64,000 nt of DNA from UBA935 sp031556725 (lineage in GTDB: Bacteria; Bacillota; Clostridia; Lachnospirales; Lachnospiraceae), in assembly GCA_031556725.1 (NCBI GenBank), contig JAVBSL010000014.1, forward strand, positions 124,001 to 188,000. The letters run 5' to 3'. Positions within the stretch are counted from its first letter, which is position 1, and every line of letters starts with the position of its first letter. The position numbers and the translations under genes were made by a program. This document shows, piece by piece, positions 41,886 to 50,245 of the stretch. Under the pieces are notes generated by a model. That model made no database searches. It was given only the letters and a program-made list of their open reading frames with translations, and was not told where the DNA came from.

Positions 41886-43214
41886 ATGAAAAAGAAAATG
41901 TCATTGTTACTCGCTGTTATTTTATCTATTGGTACACTGATGGGCTGCGGAGGAGGAACACAAAGCCAAAATGTCCCGGAAACAGACGGAACGGCGAAAG
42001 CGAAGGTATCCGCAGAAAGTAATGAGTCCGGAAAAGAAGTGGAAATCAGTTTTCCAACATTTTTTGTAGGCGTAAATGCCGGTGCGGAATGGTTCAATCA
42101 GATGAAGGACGGCTTTAATGAGCAGTACAAAGGAAAATACAAGGTTGTTGAAGAAGAAATTCCGGGTGATCAGGCTTATATTGATAAAATGAAAGTTCTC
42201 TATTCGTCGGATTCGCTTCCTGATGTTATCTGTACAGGCGGTTACAACCTGATTGATATGATGAAGGATAAAATGGTTGATCTTACCCCGTACATAGATG
42301 CTGATCCGGAATGGAAGGCAACCTTAAGTCCTCAGGGAATCGCAGTAAACAGCAGAGAGGGTAAACTTTACGGAATTCCTTACACGAAACAGGTTATCGG
42401 TTACTATTACAATAAGGAGCTGTTCCAGAAGGCAGGAATTGAGCAGCCGGCTCAAACCTGGGAGGAATTTTTCCAGCAGGCTGAAAAGCTGAAAGGTGCC
42501 GGAGTCGTTCCGGTCTCAATGGATACGGCTGATTCCGGATGGGTTACCTCACTTATGCTGGGTGCGATGATTGGTCAGAGTGATACCGGAGAAACCTTTA
42601 TGAATACCATGCAGCCTACCGATTATAAAACAACGGAATTTATTGCCGCCGCGGCTGACATCCAAAAGCTGTTCATGAAATATACTACCGGCGATGCAGT
42701 TGGCGGAAAGTATGAAAATGCAGCAAGTAATTTCCTGTCAGGAAAAACAGCAATCATTGCCAACGGTCCATGGATGGCCGGTGATTTCTATGATACTGCC
42801 ATGTGTCCCGAAGGCTTCGGAGATAAGATTGCAGTGGCTGCTTATCCGGGAGGCGTTATGTACAACAGCGGTAAAACGGGCTTTCATGTTGCTGCTAAAA
42901 CCCCGGAGAAGATCGAAGCAGCAGTGGCTTTTGTCAAGTATATGACATCAGCGGAAAGCCAGCAGATGATGATGGAAATGACCGGAGAAATACCTGACAA
43001 TGGAGAGGTAACATCCGACCAGGTGAAGCCCATCATTAATGATACCATCAAGCTCGCCGGTGTGGCTTCGCACAGTATCAATGATTTCCAAAGTCTGTGG
43101 TATGCCAATGTTGTTGATGAGATAAGTGTACAGTATCCTTTGCTGGCTCAGGAAGGAATCACACCGGAGGCATTTGCCGCAGCCCTGTCTGCCGCAGCAG
43201 TAAAGAATAATTAA
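41886..43214 (+). CDS. Extracellular sugar-binding lipoprotein, CUT1 ABC transporter
   Basis: A 442-residue solute-binding protein. The signal peptide ends in a lipobox LMGC with Cys21 as the lipid-anchored residue, followed by a Ser/Thr/Glu-rich linker to about residue 50. The mature part resembles family 1 oligosaccharide-binding proteins (LYGIPYTKQVIGYYYNKELF near 160, a typical hinge, and KTAIIANGPWM near 290). It catches a glycoside outside the membrane for the two flanking permeases. GGAGAG precedes ATG 41886. The ligand is unknown but should be a substrate, or yield one, for the GH4 enzyme. Confidence 0.88.
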   Translation: MKKKMSLLLAVILSIGTLMGCGGGTQSQNVPETDGTAKAKVSAESNESGKEVEISFPTFFVGVNAGAEWFNQMKDGFNEQYKGKYKVVEEEIPGDQAYIDKMKVLYSSDSLPDVICTGGYNLIDMMKDKMVDLTPYIDADPEWKATLSPQGIAVNSREGKLYGIPYTKQVIGYYYNKELFQKAGIEQPAQTWEEFFQQAEKLKGAGVVPVSMDTADSGWVTSLMLGAMIGQSDTGETFMNTMQPTDYKTTEFIAAAADIQKLFMKYTTGDAVGGKYENAASNFLSGKTAIIANGPWMAGDFYDTAMCPEGFGDKIAVAAYPGGVMYNSGKTGFHVAAKTPEKIEAAVAFVKYMTSAESQQMMMEMTGEIPDNGEVTSDQVKPIINDTIKLAGVASHSINDFQSLWYANVVDEISVQYPLLAQEGITPEAFAAALSAAAVKNN

Positions 43215-43238
43215 AACAAAGTATCAGGAGGTACTGCC

Positions 43239-44108
43239 ATGAAAATCCGAAAAAGTATAATAGGGCTCTTTCTTTTGCCCTGCCTGCTTCTGTTTGCATT
43301 AATTTATCTGATTCCCATCGGTCTTGTGGCAGTAAGCTCCTTTTTTACATGGAAAGCCGGAACAGCTTTTACTTTCATTGGACTGAAAAACTACATAGAT
43401 GGATTTTTTGATCCCAATATCAGACGTGCCCTTCTGAATACGATGATCTGGGCAGTACTGCAGAGTACGGTACATGTGGGGCTCGGCACGCTGTTGGCGG
43501 TTATCCTGTCCCGAAAGTTTAAAGGCTGGAAATTCTTCCGAACCATTTATATGATCCCCAATGTTATATCTATGGCAGCTCTCAGTATTATCATGATAAA
43601 TGTGTTTAATCCGGAAATAGGGCTGTTGAACTCAGCCATCAGCGGGATCAGCGGAAGAAAATTTAACTGGAACTGGTATTATGCATTCCAGACCTCATTT
43701 TTTACCGTGACATTGGGCTGGCTGTTGTTTGCCGGACTGATTACAGTATTGATGCTGGCGGCGATCCAGAGTGTATCAACAGAGGTTCAGGAAGCGGCTC
43801 GGATCGATGGTGCCACCAGGTGGCAAATTGACCGGATGATCATCCTTCCGCTGGTACGGGGAAGTCTGGGTACGGCAGTAATCATATCGGCCACAAGCAT
43901 GCTGCGGGAATTTGAAATGATCTTTCTGACCACCAACGGAGGGCCGGGAAATATGACCCTGAATCTTCCACTGTACCTGTACAAAACGGCATTGAATGAA
44001 AATAATTACGGATATGCCAATATGATGGGAATGATTCTTGTTGCAGCAGGGATAATGATCGTTGTTTTGATCAACAAAATATTCCGCATGGATGAGTCAG
44101 ACTATTAA
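43239..44108 (+). CDS. Carbohydrate ABC transporter permease, MalF/CUT1 type
   Basis: A 289-residue permease with about six membrane segments. The cytoplasmic loop EAARIDGATRWQIDRMIILPLVRGS (about 187-211) is the EAA docking motif. It pairs with the MalG-type permease at 40986. AGGAGG precedes the ATG 24 bases after the binding-protein gene. The short N-terminus lacks the extra segments of MalF, as is usual for Firmicute CUT1 systems. Confidence 0.87.
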   Translation: MKIRKSIIGLFLLPCLLLFALIYLIPIGLVAVSSFFTWKAGTAFTFIGLKNYIDGFFDPNIRRALLNTMIWAVLQSTVHVGLGTLLAVILSRKFKGWKFFRTIYMIPNVISMAALSIIMINVFNPEIGLLNSAISGISGRKFNWNWYYAFQTSFFTVTLGWLLFAGLITVLMLAAIQSVSTEVQEAARIDGATRWQIDRMIILPLVRGSLGTAVIISATSMLREFEMIFLTTNGGPGNMTLNLPLYLYKTALNENNYGYANMMGMILVAAGIMIVVLINKIFRMDESDY

Positions 44109-44130
44109 TGATTGAAAGAAGGTAACAGAT

Positions 44131-45498
44131 ATGAAAATGTGCGTAATCGGAGGCGGCGGCGTGCGCTCCATGTTTCTGGCAAAAAGCCTGATACAGCGTG
44201 CCGGTGAGCTTCACATAAATGAAGTAATCTTTATGGACAATAACGAACAGAAGCTTTGTATTTACGGAGAAATGGCAAAGCAGGTGGCAAAACGGATCGA
44301 TCCCGCCGTTAAGTTTATCCTTACAACGGATGCCGTCACAGCAGTAATGGATGCTGATTATGTAATTACCACAATTCGGGTAGGAGAAGATGAGAAGCGC
44401 GTGGATGATGAAAAATTAGCTCTGAATCTGGGTTTGCTGGGGCAGGAAACCACCGGGGCGGCAGGATTTTCCTTTGCGATGCGCTCCATCCCGGCCCTTG
44501 TAAAATATTGTGAATTGATCCGTAAGTACGCCAAACCGGAGGTTAAGGTGTTTAACTTCACCAATCCGGCCGGGCTTGTATCACAGGCACTGCGGGATCT
44601 GGGCTATGATTTTACCTACGGAATATGTGACGCACCCAGCGGAATGCTGCATGCCATCGCTAAACTGTATGGGGAATCCCAGGAAAATATTAGGGGCGAG
44701 TGCTACGGGCTGAATCACCTTTCTTTTTTTGAAAGTATCCAGTTGAATCAAAGGGAGATCATGCCGGAATTGATTGCCGGAGACAGGATGTATGAGCAGA
44801 CTGATATGCGTTTTTTTGAAAAAAAGCTGGTCAGCCGTCTGGGGCAGATTCCCAATGAATATCTGTATTATTATCTTTATCGTGAAAAGGCGATTGCCAA
44901 TATTGCGAAATCGGCCACCACCCGGGGAACCGTTATCCGCGATATAAACCGCCGGATGACCGAGGAACTTTCCGATATGGATATTTCCGGTGATTTTGAT
45001 CATTGTCTGAAAGTATTTGAAAAGTGGCATGGCATGCGGGAAGGCAGCTATATGCAGAACGAGACCGGATCGGGGGCGCACAAACCGCCATTCAGGCTGG
45101 ATATTTTTGAAAAGGATGCCGGGGGATATGCCGGTGTGGCACTTAAATATATCGAGATGGAACAAAGTGGAAAGCCTTCACAAATGATCCTTTGTGTACC
45201 CAACAATGGTGCCATTCCCGGGTTGTTGGACAGCGATGTAATAGAAGCAACCTGCACCATCACACCGACGGGATGTACTCCTCATCCGGTGCATGATCCC
45301 GGGGAAATTCCGATGATGTATATTCGCCAGATGAAACTGTATGAAAGGCTTGCCGCGGGTGCCATCTGCACATCTGACAAGGCTTTGGCTGTTGATGCCC
45401 TGACAGTGCATCCGCTGGTCAGTTCTTACTCACTGGCCGGAAAACTTGTTGACGGATTTATCGAATCAAACCGAAATTATATAGAAGGATGGAATTGA
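44131..45498 (+). CDS. GH4 family glycosidase
   Basis: A 455-residue NAD+- and Mn2+-dependent glycoside hydrolase of family 4, which cleaves by an oxidation-elimination mechanism. The N-terminal Rossmann loop is VIGGGGVRS, NFTNPAG is near 148-154, and the metal ligands are Cys166 (GICDAPSG) and His196 (GLNHLSF). Family 4 includes 6-phospho-beta- and 6-phospho-alpha-glucosidases, alpha-galactosidases and alpha-glucuronidases. The sequence looks closest to the 6-phospho-beta-glucosidase branch, yet its transporter is ABC-type and would deliver an unphosphorylated sugar. The kinase that follows may solve this. Confidence 0.87.
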   Translation: MKMCVIGGGGVRSMFLAKSLIQRAGELHINEVIFMDNNEQKLCIYGEMAKQVAKRIDPAVKFILTTDAVTAVMDADYVITTIRVGEDEKRVDDEKLALNLGLLGQETTGAAGFSFAMRSIPALVKYCELIRKYAKPEVKVFNFTNPAGLVSQALRDLGYDFTYGICDAPSGMLHAIAKLYGESQENIRGECYGLNHLSFFESIQLNQREIMPELIAGDRMYEQTDMRFFEKKLVSRLGQIPNEYLYYYLYREKAIANIAKSATTRGTVIRDINRRMTEELSDMDISGDFDHCLKVFEKWHGMREGSYMQNETGSGAHKPPFRLDIFEKDAGGYAGVALKYIEMEQSGKPSQMILCVPNNGAIPGLLDSDVIEATCTITPTGCTPHPVHDPGEIPMMYIRQMKLYERLAAGAICTSDKALAVDALTVHPLVSSYSLAGKLVDGFIESNRNYIEGWN

Positions 45499-45500
45499 CC

Positions 45501-46430
45501 ATGAGTTTTGTAGCCAGTATCGGATATGCTAATTGTGATATTTTTTTTCTCGGGATACCGCGCCTGCCCCGGGAAGGTGAGGAAATCTATGCATCCGAAT
45601 TTGATGTAAAGCCCGGCGGCGGGATTCCGGCCACTATGATAAATCTGGCCCGGCTGGGGGTACCTTCACAACTGTATACTTTTCTGGGCCGTGACCAGTT
45701 TTCACGGATCGTCGAAACAGAATTAAAAAAGAGTGGAGTATTTTATCAAAATTTATACAGTGGTGAGGGGATTCCCACAATCGTATCCGCAACAATGGTC
45801 ACCAAACATGAGCGAAGCTTTGTTTCCTATCGAGAAAATGTAGCTCTGACTGAGGAACAGCAGGAGCAGATCATCCAGTCATACTCCGGTGCAAAGATTA
45901 TGGAGATTCATGTGGGTTGGCTGGATTTGTATAAAAAGCTGCGGAAAAAAAATCCCCAATTAATTTTTGTTTTGGACACCGGCTGGAGTGATGATCTGTC
46001 GTTGGAAGGGTATCGGGAATATTTGGAGCTTGCGGATTATTACACTCCCAATCGTAAAGAAGCATTGAAAATAACCGGTAAAAACACACCGGAGGAGGCA
46101 CTGCGGGTACTGGGCAGGTATTTCCGTTACCCCATCGTCAAGCTGGATTCGGAGGGTTGCCTGGTCAGGAAGGAAGGCCGGTCATTTCTAGTGCCGCCTC
46201 AGCCAGGTATCCAACAGGTGGATGCTACCGGGGCTGGGGATGCATTTCTGGCTGGTCTTCTGTACGGACTATACCATGACTGTGATATTCTGGAGAGTGT
46301 GTTGTTGGGAAACATCACCGGAGGTGTGTGTGTGCAGGAAATTGGATGCCTGACGGCAAGCATTGATGAGAAAAGGCTGCTTCAGATGGCAGCAGATTTG
46401 AAAGAAGGAATCAGTGAAATACTTAAATAA
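45501..46430 (+). CDS. PfkB/ribokinase-family sugar kinase
   Basis: A 309-residue kinase. The substrate-binding PGGGIPATMINLARLG is near 39-54 and the catalytic DATGAGDAFLAGLLYG near 245-260, Asp of GAGD being the base. ATG 45501 is preferred to an ATG 12 bases earlier that overlaps the GH4 gene, because AAGGATGG lies at a normal distance. It is the last gene of the GH4 operon and probably phosphorylates the transported glycoside or the released aglycone sugar so that GH4 or the downstream pathway can act. The sugar is not identified. Confidence 0.8.
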   Translation: MSFVASIGYANCDIFFLGIPRLPREGEEIYASEFDVKPGGGIPATMINLARLGVPSQLYTFLGRDQFSRIVETELKKSGVFYQNLYSGEGIPTIVSATMVTKHERSFVSYRENVALTEEQQEQIIQSYSGAKIMEIHVGWLDLYKKLRKKNPQLIFVLDTGWSDDLSLEGYREYLELADYYTPNRKEALKITGKNTPEEALRVLGRYFRYPIVKLDSEGCLVRKEGRSFLVPPQPGIQQVDATGAGDAFLAGLLYGLYHDCDILESVLLGNITGGVCVQEIGCLTASIDEKRLLQMAADLKEGISEILK

Positions 46431-46431
46431 T

Positions 46432-47295
46432 TCAAGCATTATTTTTGCGGTATGTACTGGCACTTTCTCTGAAGTAACGTTTAAAAGCAGCGGAAAAATG
46501 TTCTGCCGAAGAGTAGCCCAGATCTTCGGCGATTTCGGTGATACTTTTCGATCCGTTTAACAAAAGAATAGAGGCGGCGGACATCCGGGCTTCGGTTTTC
46601 TTTTGTAGGAAAGTTTTATGATAGTGGTCTTTCAGCAGCCGTTCAGTCTGGCGGATTCCCAGACCCAGCCGGGAGGCCAGCTTTTCCAATGTAAGATGCT
46701 GATATTCATAAAGAAAACATTCTTCGATAATTAAATATTTATTGTCAATCAAATTAGGGAAACCGGTGGTATAGGCGGTTTCCTTTTTATTTTCATAATT
46801 TCGTACCAGTTTAACAATCAACTGCTGCAATAAGGTTTCGGCCTGAATGATATAGCCGGAATATAAATGTTCCAATTCAAAGAACAGCAGCTTCATCAGA
46901 GAATGGATATCCTGAGTATCTGGTCCGAACCAGAAGCTGGTCTTCTCAAAGGTTTTAATCAGTGCGGCTGTAGGTGAAGAGCTGTGTGAAGGTGCGGAAT
47001 GTTCTATTTTCAGGTAAATACAGTATTCGCACATAGGCTCCTCCTTGCCGGGAATCTGCTCATGTTCCACAAAAGGCCCGGTGACAAAAAGAGTATTGGG
47101 GATTATGTCATAGTCTTTACCGTCGATAGTAGCGTGTCCGCAGCCAAAAGGGACATAATGGATTTCATAACTGTTTTTACTGTGGCTGTGTTTCGGGATA
47201 GAGCGTTCGAATCGTTCGAATACAATATTGGAAACATAAAAATTAAGTTCTCCAAGAGAAAAACATAAGTTATGATTGCTGAATTTAGTTTGCAA
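46432..47295 (-). CDS. AraC-family transcriptional regulator
   Basis: A 287-residue regulator with an N-terminal cupin-like domain (KHSHSKNSYEIHYVPFGCGHATI, about 35-57) and a C-terminal double helix-turn-helix (LTLEKLASRLGLGIRQTERLL near 204, ITEIAEDLGYSSAEHFSAAFKRYFRESASTYR near 253). The start is TTG 47295 with AGGAGG seven bases upstream. It faces the GH4 operon tail to tail with a one-base gap. A segment of about 65 bases inside it (46725-46790) is repeated 7 kb to the left. On the plus strand that segment forms a terminator-like hairpin for the GH4 operon. Confidence 0.85.
   Translation of the reverse strand: MQTKFSNHNLCFSLGELNFYVSNIVFERFERSIPKHSHSKNSYEIHYVPFGCGHATIDGKDYDIIPNTLFVTGPFVEHEQIPGKEEPMCEYCIYLKIEHSAPSHSSSPTAALIKTFEKTSFWFGPDTQDIHSLMKLLFFELEHLYSGYIIQAETLLQQLIVKLVRNYENKKETAYTTGFPNLIDNKYLIIEECFLYEYQHLTLEKLASRLGLGIRQTERLLKDHYHKTFLQKKTEARMSAASILLLNGSKSITEIAEDLGYSSAEHFSAAFKRYFRESASTYRKNNA
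46725..46793 (+). repeat. Right copy of the direct repeat, within the AraC gene, terminator-like
   Basis: Partner of 39725-39789. On the plus strand, GGAAACCG (46758-46765) and CGGTTTCC (46776-46783) form a stem followed by TTTTTATTTT (46784-46793), so it may stop transcripts coming from the GH4 operon. On the minus strand it is ordinary coding sequence. Confidence 0.6.
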
Positions 47296-47335
47296 ATATA
47301 ATCCTCCTGATCATTCATCATTTTTTATTTTACAT

Positions 47336-47369
47336 CTCAAACTTAACAAACGGATATGCGGAGTTTGAG
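47336..47369. repeat. Inverted repeat between AraC and alcohol dehydrogenase genes
   Basis: CTCAAACT (47336-47343) and AGTTTGAG (47362-47369) are exact inverted repeats 18 bases apart, in the 280-base gap 47296-47575. The gap also has TATAAT at 47510-47515 for the downstream gene, without a good -35. The repeat is a candidate operator of the divergent AraC gene. Confidence 0.45.
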
Positions 47370-47575
47370 CTTATATTTCTTTGATTTTCATTCTAACACT
47401 AATTTCTTTTCATTTCTACTGTAACATAATAAAAGCGAAATATTCGATAACACGACATAAGTATGTTGAAAATGTCAAATTCATCTCTTATTTATTTCCC
47501 CGGAAAGGATATAATGAAAGTATAAAGGAACAAGTCGGTACGGCAATGCCGTAAGACAAAAAGGAGGAAAAGCAA

Positions 47576-48646
47576 ATGGCTAAAATGATGGGTGCAATAT
47601 TACCGGGGAACAGTACAGTGGAGCTTGAGGAATTCGATATTCCCACCCCGGGCTTCGGGCAGGTTTTGGTACAAACCAAAGCGACAACTATCTGCGGCAG
47701 TGATATCCGCTGCATTTACAGAGAGCATGTAGGAAAAGGACCGGAAGGGTATATTCCGGGAATGATTGCCGGACATGAGCCCTGTGGCGTTATCGTTGAA
47801 GAAGGTGAAGGCCTGAAACGTTTTAAAAAAGGTGACAGAGTTATTATTTATCATATTTCCGGCTGTGGTGTATGTAATGACTGCCGGAGGGGATATTACA
47901 TTTCCTGTAAGAGTGAACATAGAAAAGCTTATGGCTGGCAGCGTAACGGCGGTATGGCGCCCTATATTCTGGCAGATGAAAAGGATCTGATTGCGCTGCC
48001 TGATGAATTGACCTATAAAGATGGAGCCCAGGTAGCATGTGGCTTTGGTACGGTTTATGAAGCAATTGAAAAAATCGGGGTATGCGGTAATGATGCAGTG
48101 CTGGTAACCGGGTTAGGCCCGGTAGGATTAGCCGCTCTAATGTTGGCCAAATGCATGGGTGCAAATATGCTGATCGGTGTGGAAATGAATGACTACCGCA
48201 TTGAGCTGGCAAAGAAGCTGGGCCTGGTAGATTATGTATTCAAACCGGGAGAAGATGCGCTGGAACAGATTCTTGCCGTAACCGGCGGACATGGTGTGGA
48301 GCGTTCCATTGATGCCAGTGCCAATGATGCCGGCAGACATCTGGCTATTCAGGCCACCAGAGAATGGGGCAAAGTGGCATTTGTGGGAGAAGGCGGTACT
48401 TGTACCTTTAATCCCAGTCCGGATATTATTCATGGCCAGAAAACCATCTTCGGTTCCTGGGTAACTTCCCTTTGGAAAATGGAAGAATTGGTAGAACGTC
48501 TGGTACGCTGGGGTGTTCATCCGGAAGACCTGATTACCGATGAATTTTCCCTGGAAAATGCCGCTGAAGCATACTCCCTGATGGCTGGCGGACAGTGCGG
48601 AAAAGTAGCGGTAGTGTTTGAAGATCCGAAAACGGAGGAAAAGTAG
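47576..48646 (+). CDS. Zn-dependent alcohol/polyol dehydrogenase
   Basis: A 356-residue medium-chain dehydrogenase. Catalytic zinc ligands are in TICGSD and AGHEP, and the structural zinc loop is complete (GCGVCNDCRRGYYISC, about 99-114), unlike in the BMC-encoded relative at 33313. The NAD-binding loop is GLGPVGLAA near 183-191. Likely substrates are a sugar alcohol, propanediol/lactaldehyde or a small alcohol. AAGGAGG precedes the ATG. It is joined directly to the aldo/keto reductase gene, with no gap between stop and start. Their position ahead of fucU suggests a role in fucose products. Confidence 0.85.
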   Translation: MAKMMGAILPGNSTVELEEFDIPTPGFGQVLVQTKATTICGSDIRCIYREHVGKGPEGYIPGMIAGHEPCGVIVEEGEGLKRFKKGDRVIIYHISGCGVCNDCRRGYYISCKSEHRKAYGWQRNGGMAPYILADEKDLIALPDELTYKDGAQVACGFGTVYEAIEKIGVCGNDAVLVTGLGPVGLAALMLAKCMGANMLIGVEMNDYRIELAKKLGLVDYVFKPGEDALEQILAVTGGHGVERSIDASANDAGRHLAIQATREWGKVAFVGEGGTCTFNPSPDIIHGQKTIFGSWVTSLWKMEELVERLVRWGVHPEDLITDEFSLENAAEAYSLMAGGQCGKVAVVFEDPKTEEK

Positions 48647-49660
48647 ATGAGTGAAATCGTAAACCCGCGGCTTGTTCCGAAACGGAAACTATTTACCGGT
48701 GAAGAAATCCCGACGGTTGGTCTGGGAACCTTCGGCTCCGATAAATATACTCCCGAACAGGTTTCGGATGCAGTATACGGTGCTATTAAAAGCGGATATC
48801 GGTTAATAGATTGTGCAGCGGTTTATCAAAATGAAGATAAAATTGGCGAAGTATTAAGTAAAGTACTGAAAGAAGGAAAAATCAAACGGGAAGAATTGTT
48901 CGTAACCTCCAAGGTGTGGAACGATATGCATGCTCCCGGAAATGTACTTAAGTCCTGCCAGAAGAGTTTACAGGATTTGCAGCTTGACTATATTGATTTG
49001 TTTTTTGTGCACTGGCCCTTCCCTAATTACCATGCACCGGGGTGTGACGGAGATTCCAGGAATCCCGATTCTCGTCCCTTTAGTATTGAGGAATTCATGA
49101 GTACCTGGAAGCAGTGTGAAGAGTTAGTGGATAAAGGACTGGTGCGTTTCATCGGAATGTCTAATATGACCATTCCCAAACTGGAAGCGGTTCTGCCCTT
49201 GTGCCGGATTCAGCCGGCAGCCCTGGAAATGGAGTGTCACCCCAGTTTCCAACAACAGGAATTATTTGATTATGCGCTGGAACATCAGATTCAGCCCATC
49301 GGGTATTGCCCCATTGGTTCCCCTTCAAGGCCGGAGCGTGACAGGACCAGTGAAGACGTGGCTGATACCCAGATGCAGGAGATTTTGGAAATTGCCGCCA
49401 ACCATAACATCCATCCAGCTATGGTCTGCCTGAAATGGGCGGTTCAGCGGGGCCAGATACCAATACCTTTTTCGGTAAAAGAACCGCAATATATCAGTAA
49501 TTTGAAGTGTACCACAGAGGATTCGCTGACCGAAGCAGAAATGCAGCAAATTGCCGCTCTGGATAAAAATTGTCGGTTGATTAAGGGCCAGGTATTCCTT
49601 TGGGAAGGTGCAAAAAGCTGGGAAGACTTATGGGATCTGGACGGAACCATAACAAAATAG
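48647..49660 (+). CDS. Aldo/keto reductase
   Basis: A 337-residue NADPH-type reductase. The catalytic tetrad can be followed: D of LIDCAAVYQNE with its Tyr (about 52-62), K of TSKVWND near 86-92 and H of FFVHWPFP near 119-126. The barrel ends with the VKEPQ-x-ISN phosphate loop. It resembles the AKR group that includes glycerol, aldose and lactaldehyde reductases. With the preceding dehydrogenase it may reduce L-lactaldehyde to 1,2-propanediol, replacing FucO, which is absent from the window. Its insert GCDGDSRNPDSRPFS near 132-146 is unusual. Confidence 0.85.
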   Translation: MSEIVNPRLVPKRKLFTGEEIPTVGLGTFGSDKYTPEQVSDAVYGAIKSGYRLIDCAAVYQNEDKIGEVLSKVLKEGKIKREELFVTSKVWNDMHAPGNVLKSCQKSLQDLQLDYIDLFFVHWPFPNYHAPGCDGDSRNPDSRPFSIEEFMSTWKQCEELVDKGLVRFIGMSNMTIPKLEAVLPLCRIQPAALEMECHPSFQQQELFDYALEHQIQPIGYCPIGSPSRPERDRTSEDVADTQMQEILEIAANHNIHPAMVCLKWAVQRGQIPIPFSVKEPQYISNLKCTTEDSLTEAEMQQIAALDKNCRLIKGQVFLWEGAKSWEDLWDLDGTITK

Positions 49661-49680
49661 AATATAAGTGAATATTGTTC

Positions 49681-49704
49681 TATTTTATGCCAATATAGTA
49701 CAAT
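49681..49704 (+). promoter_or_regulatory. Shared fuc activator-site candidate, copy 1 (fucU)
   Basis: A 24-base block containing TGCCAATATAGTA, 21 of 24 bases identical to 61518-61541 upstream of fucI. It ends at a TTGTTT (49704-49709) that could be the -35, with TAAAAT at 49725-49730. A binding site just upstream of a -35 suits an activator such as the AraC protein encoded at 60597-61457. Confidence 0.6.
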
Positions 49705-49726
49705 TGTTTGTGCAGGTTGCATGATA

Positions 49727-49768
49727 AAATGACTAAAGGAGCTGAATTTTTAGCTTCTTTAGTCATTT
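49727..49768 (+). ncRNA. Hairpin in the fucU leader
   Basis: AAATGACTAAAG with AGCT forms a 17-pair stem with AGCT and CTTTAGTCATTT, one G-U pair, around an eight-base AT-rich loop. No T-run follows, so it is more likely a 5' leader stem or a weak terminator for the aldo/keto reductase transcript. Confidence 0.55.
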
Positions 49769-49791
49769 AGATAATTAAGGGAGGAAATTTT

Positions 49792-50226
49792 ATGTTAAAA
49801 GGAATTCCGGGGATATTATCCCCTCAACTATTAAAGGTTTTGTGCGAAATGGGTCATAGTGACCGGCTGGTGATTGCAGACGGGAATTTTCCGGCAGAAT
49901 CCATGGGTAAAGATGCTATCGTAATCCGTATGGATGGTCATGGAACACCGGAGGTATTGGATGCAATATTACAGGTATTTCCCCTGGATACCTATGTGGA
50001 AAAGCCGGTTAATCTGATGGAAGTTATGGCTGGTGACCCGGTTGCAACCCCTATTTGGAACACCTATGAGGAGATTGTGGAGAAACATGATGAAAGAGGA
50101 GCAGGAGCCATCGGCCACATAGAACGTTTTGCTTTTTACGAAGAAGCAAAGAAGGTTTATGCTGTAATTGCCACTGGGGAGTCGGCTCTTTATGCTAATA
50201 TCATGCTGCAAAAAGGGGTTGTTTGA
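49792..50226 (+). CDS. fucU: L-fucose mutarotase, RbsD/FucU family
   Basis: A 144-residue protein of the RbsD/FucU family that interconverts alpha- and beta-anomers of L-fucose, supplying the isomerase. LKGIPGILSPQLLKVLCEMGHSDRLVIADGNFP (about 2-34) carries the conserved His22 and Asp30, and RFAFYEEAKKVYAVIATGES near 113-132 carries the second catalytic region with the FucU-type Y. The chain length of about 140-144 favours FucU over ribose pyranase. GGGAGG precedes the ATG. FucI lies 12 kb downstream, and the two share an upstream 24-base block. Confidence 0.88.
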   Translation: MLKGIPGILSPQLLKVLCEMGHSDRLVIADGNFPAESMGKDAIVIRMDGHGTPEVLDAILQVFPLDTYVEKPVNLMEVMAGDPVATPIWNTYEEIVEKHDERGAGAIGHIERFAFYEEAKKVYAVIATGESALYANIMLQKGVV

Positions 50227-50245
50227 TCATTAAGGGAGGAACTGT

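Noticed and set aside
49727..49768. Long hairpin read as a strong terminator of the aldo/keto reductase transcript
   Set aside because: The stem is perfect but is followed by TTTAGAT rather than a T-run and overlaps the possible -10 of fucU, so it is listed only as a hairpin.
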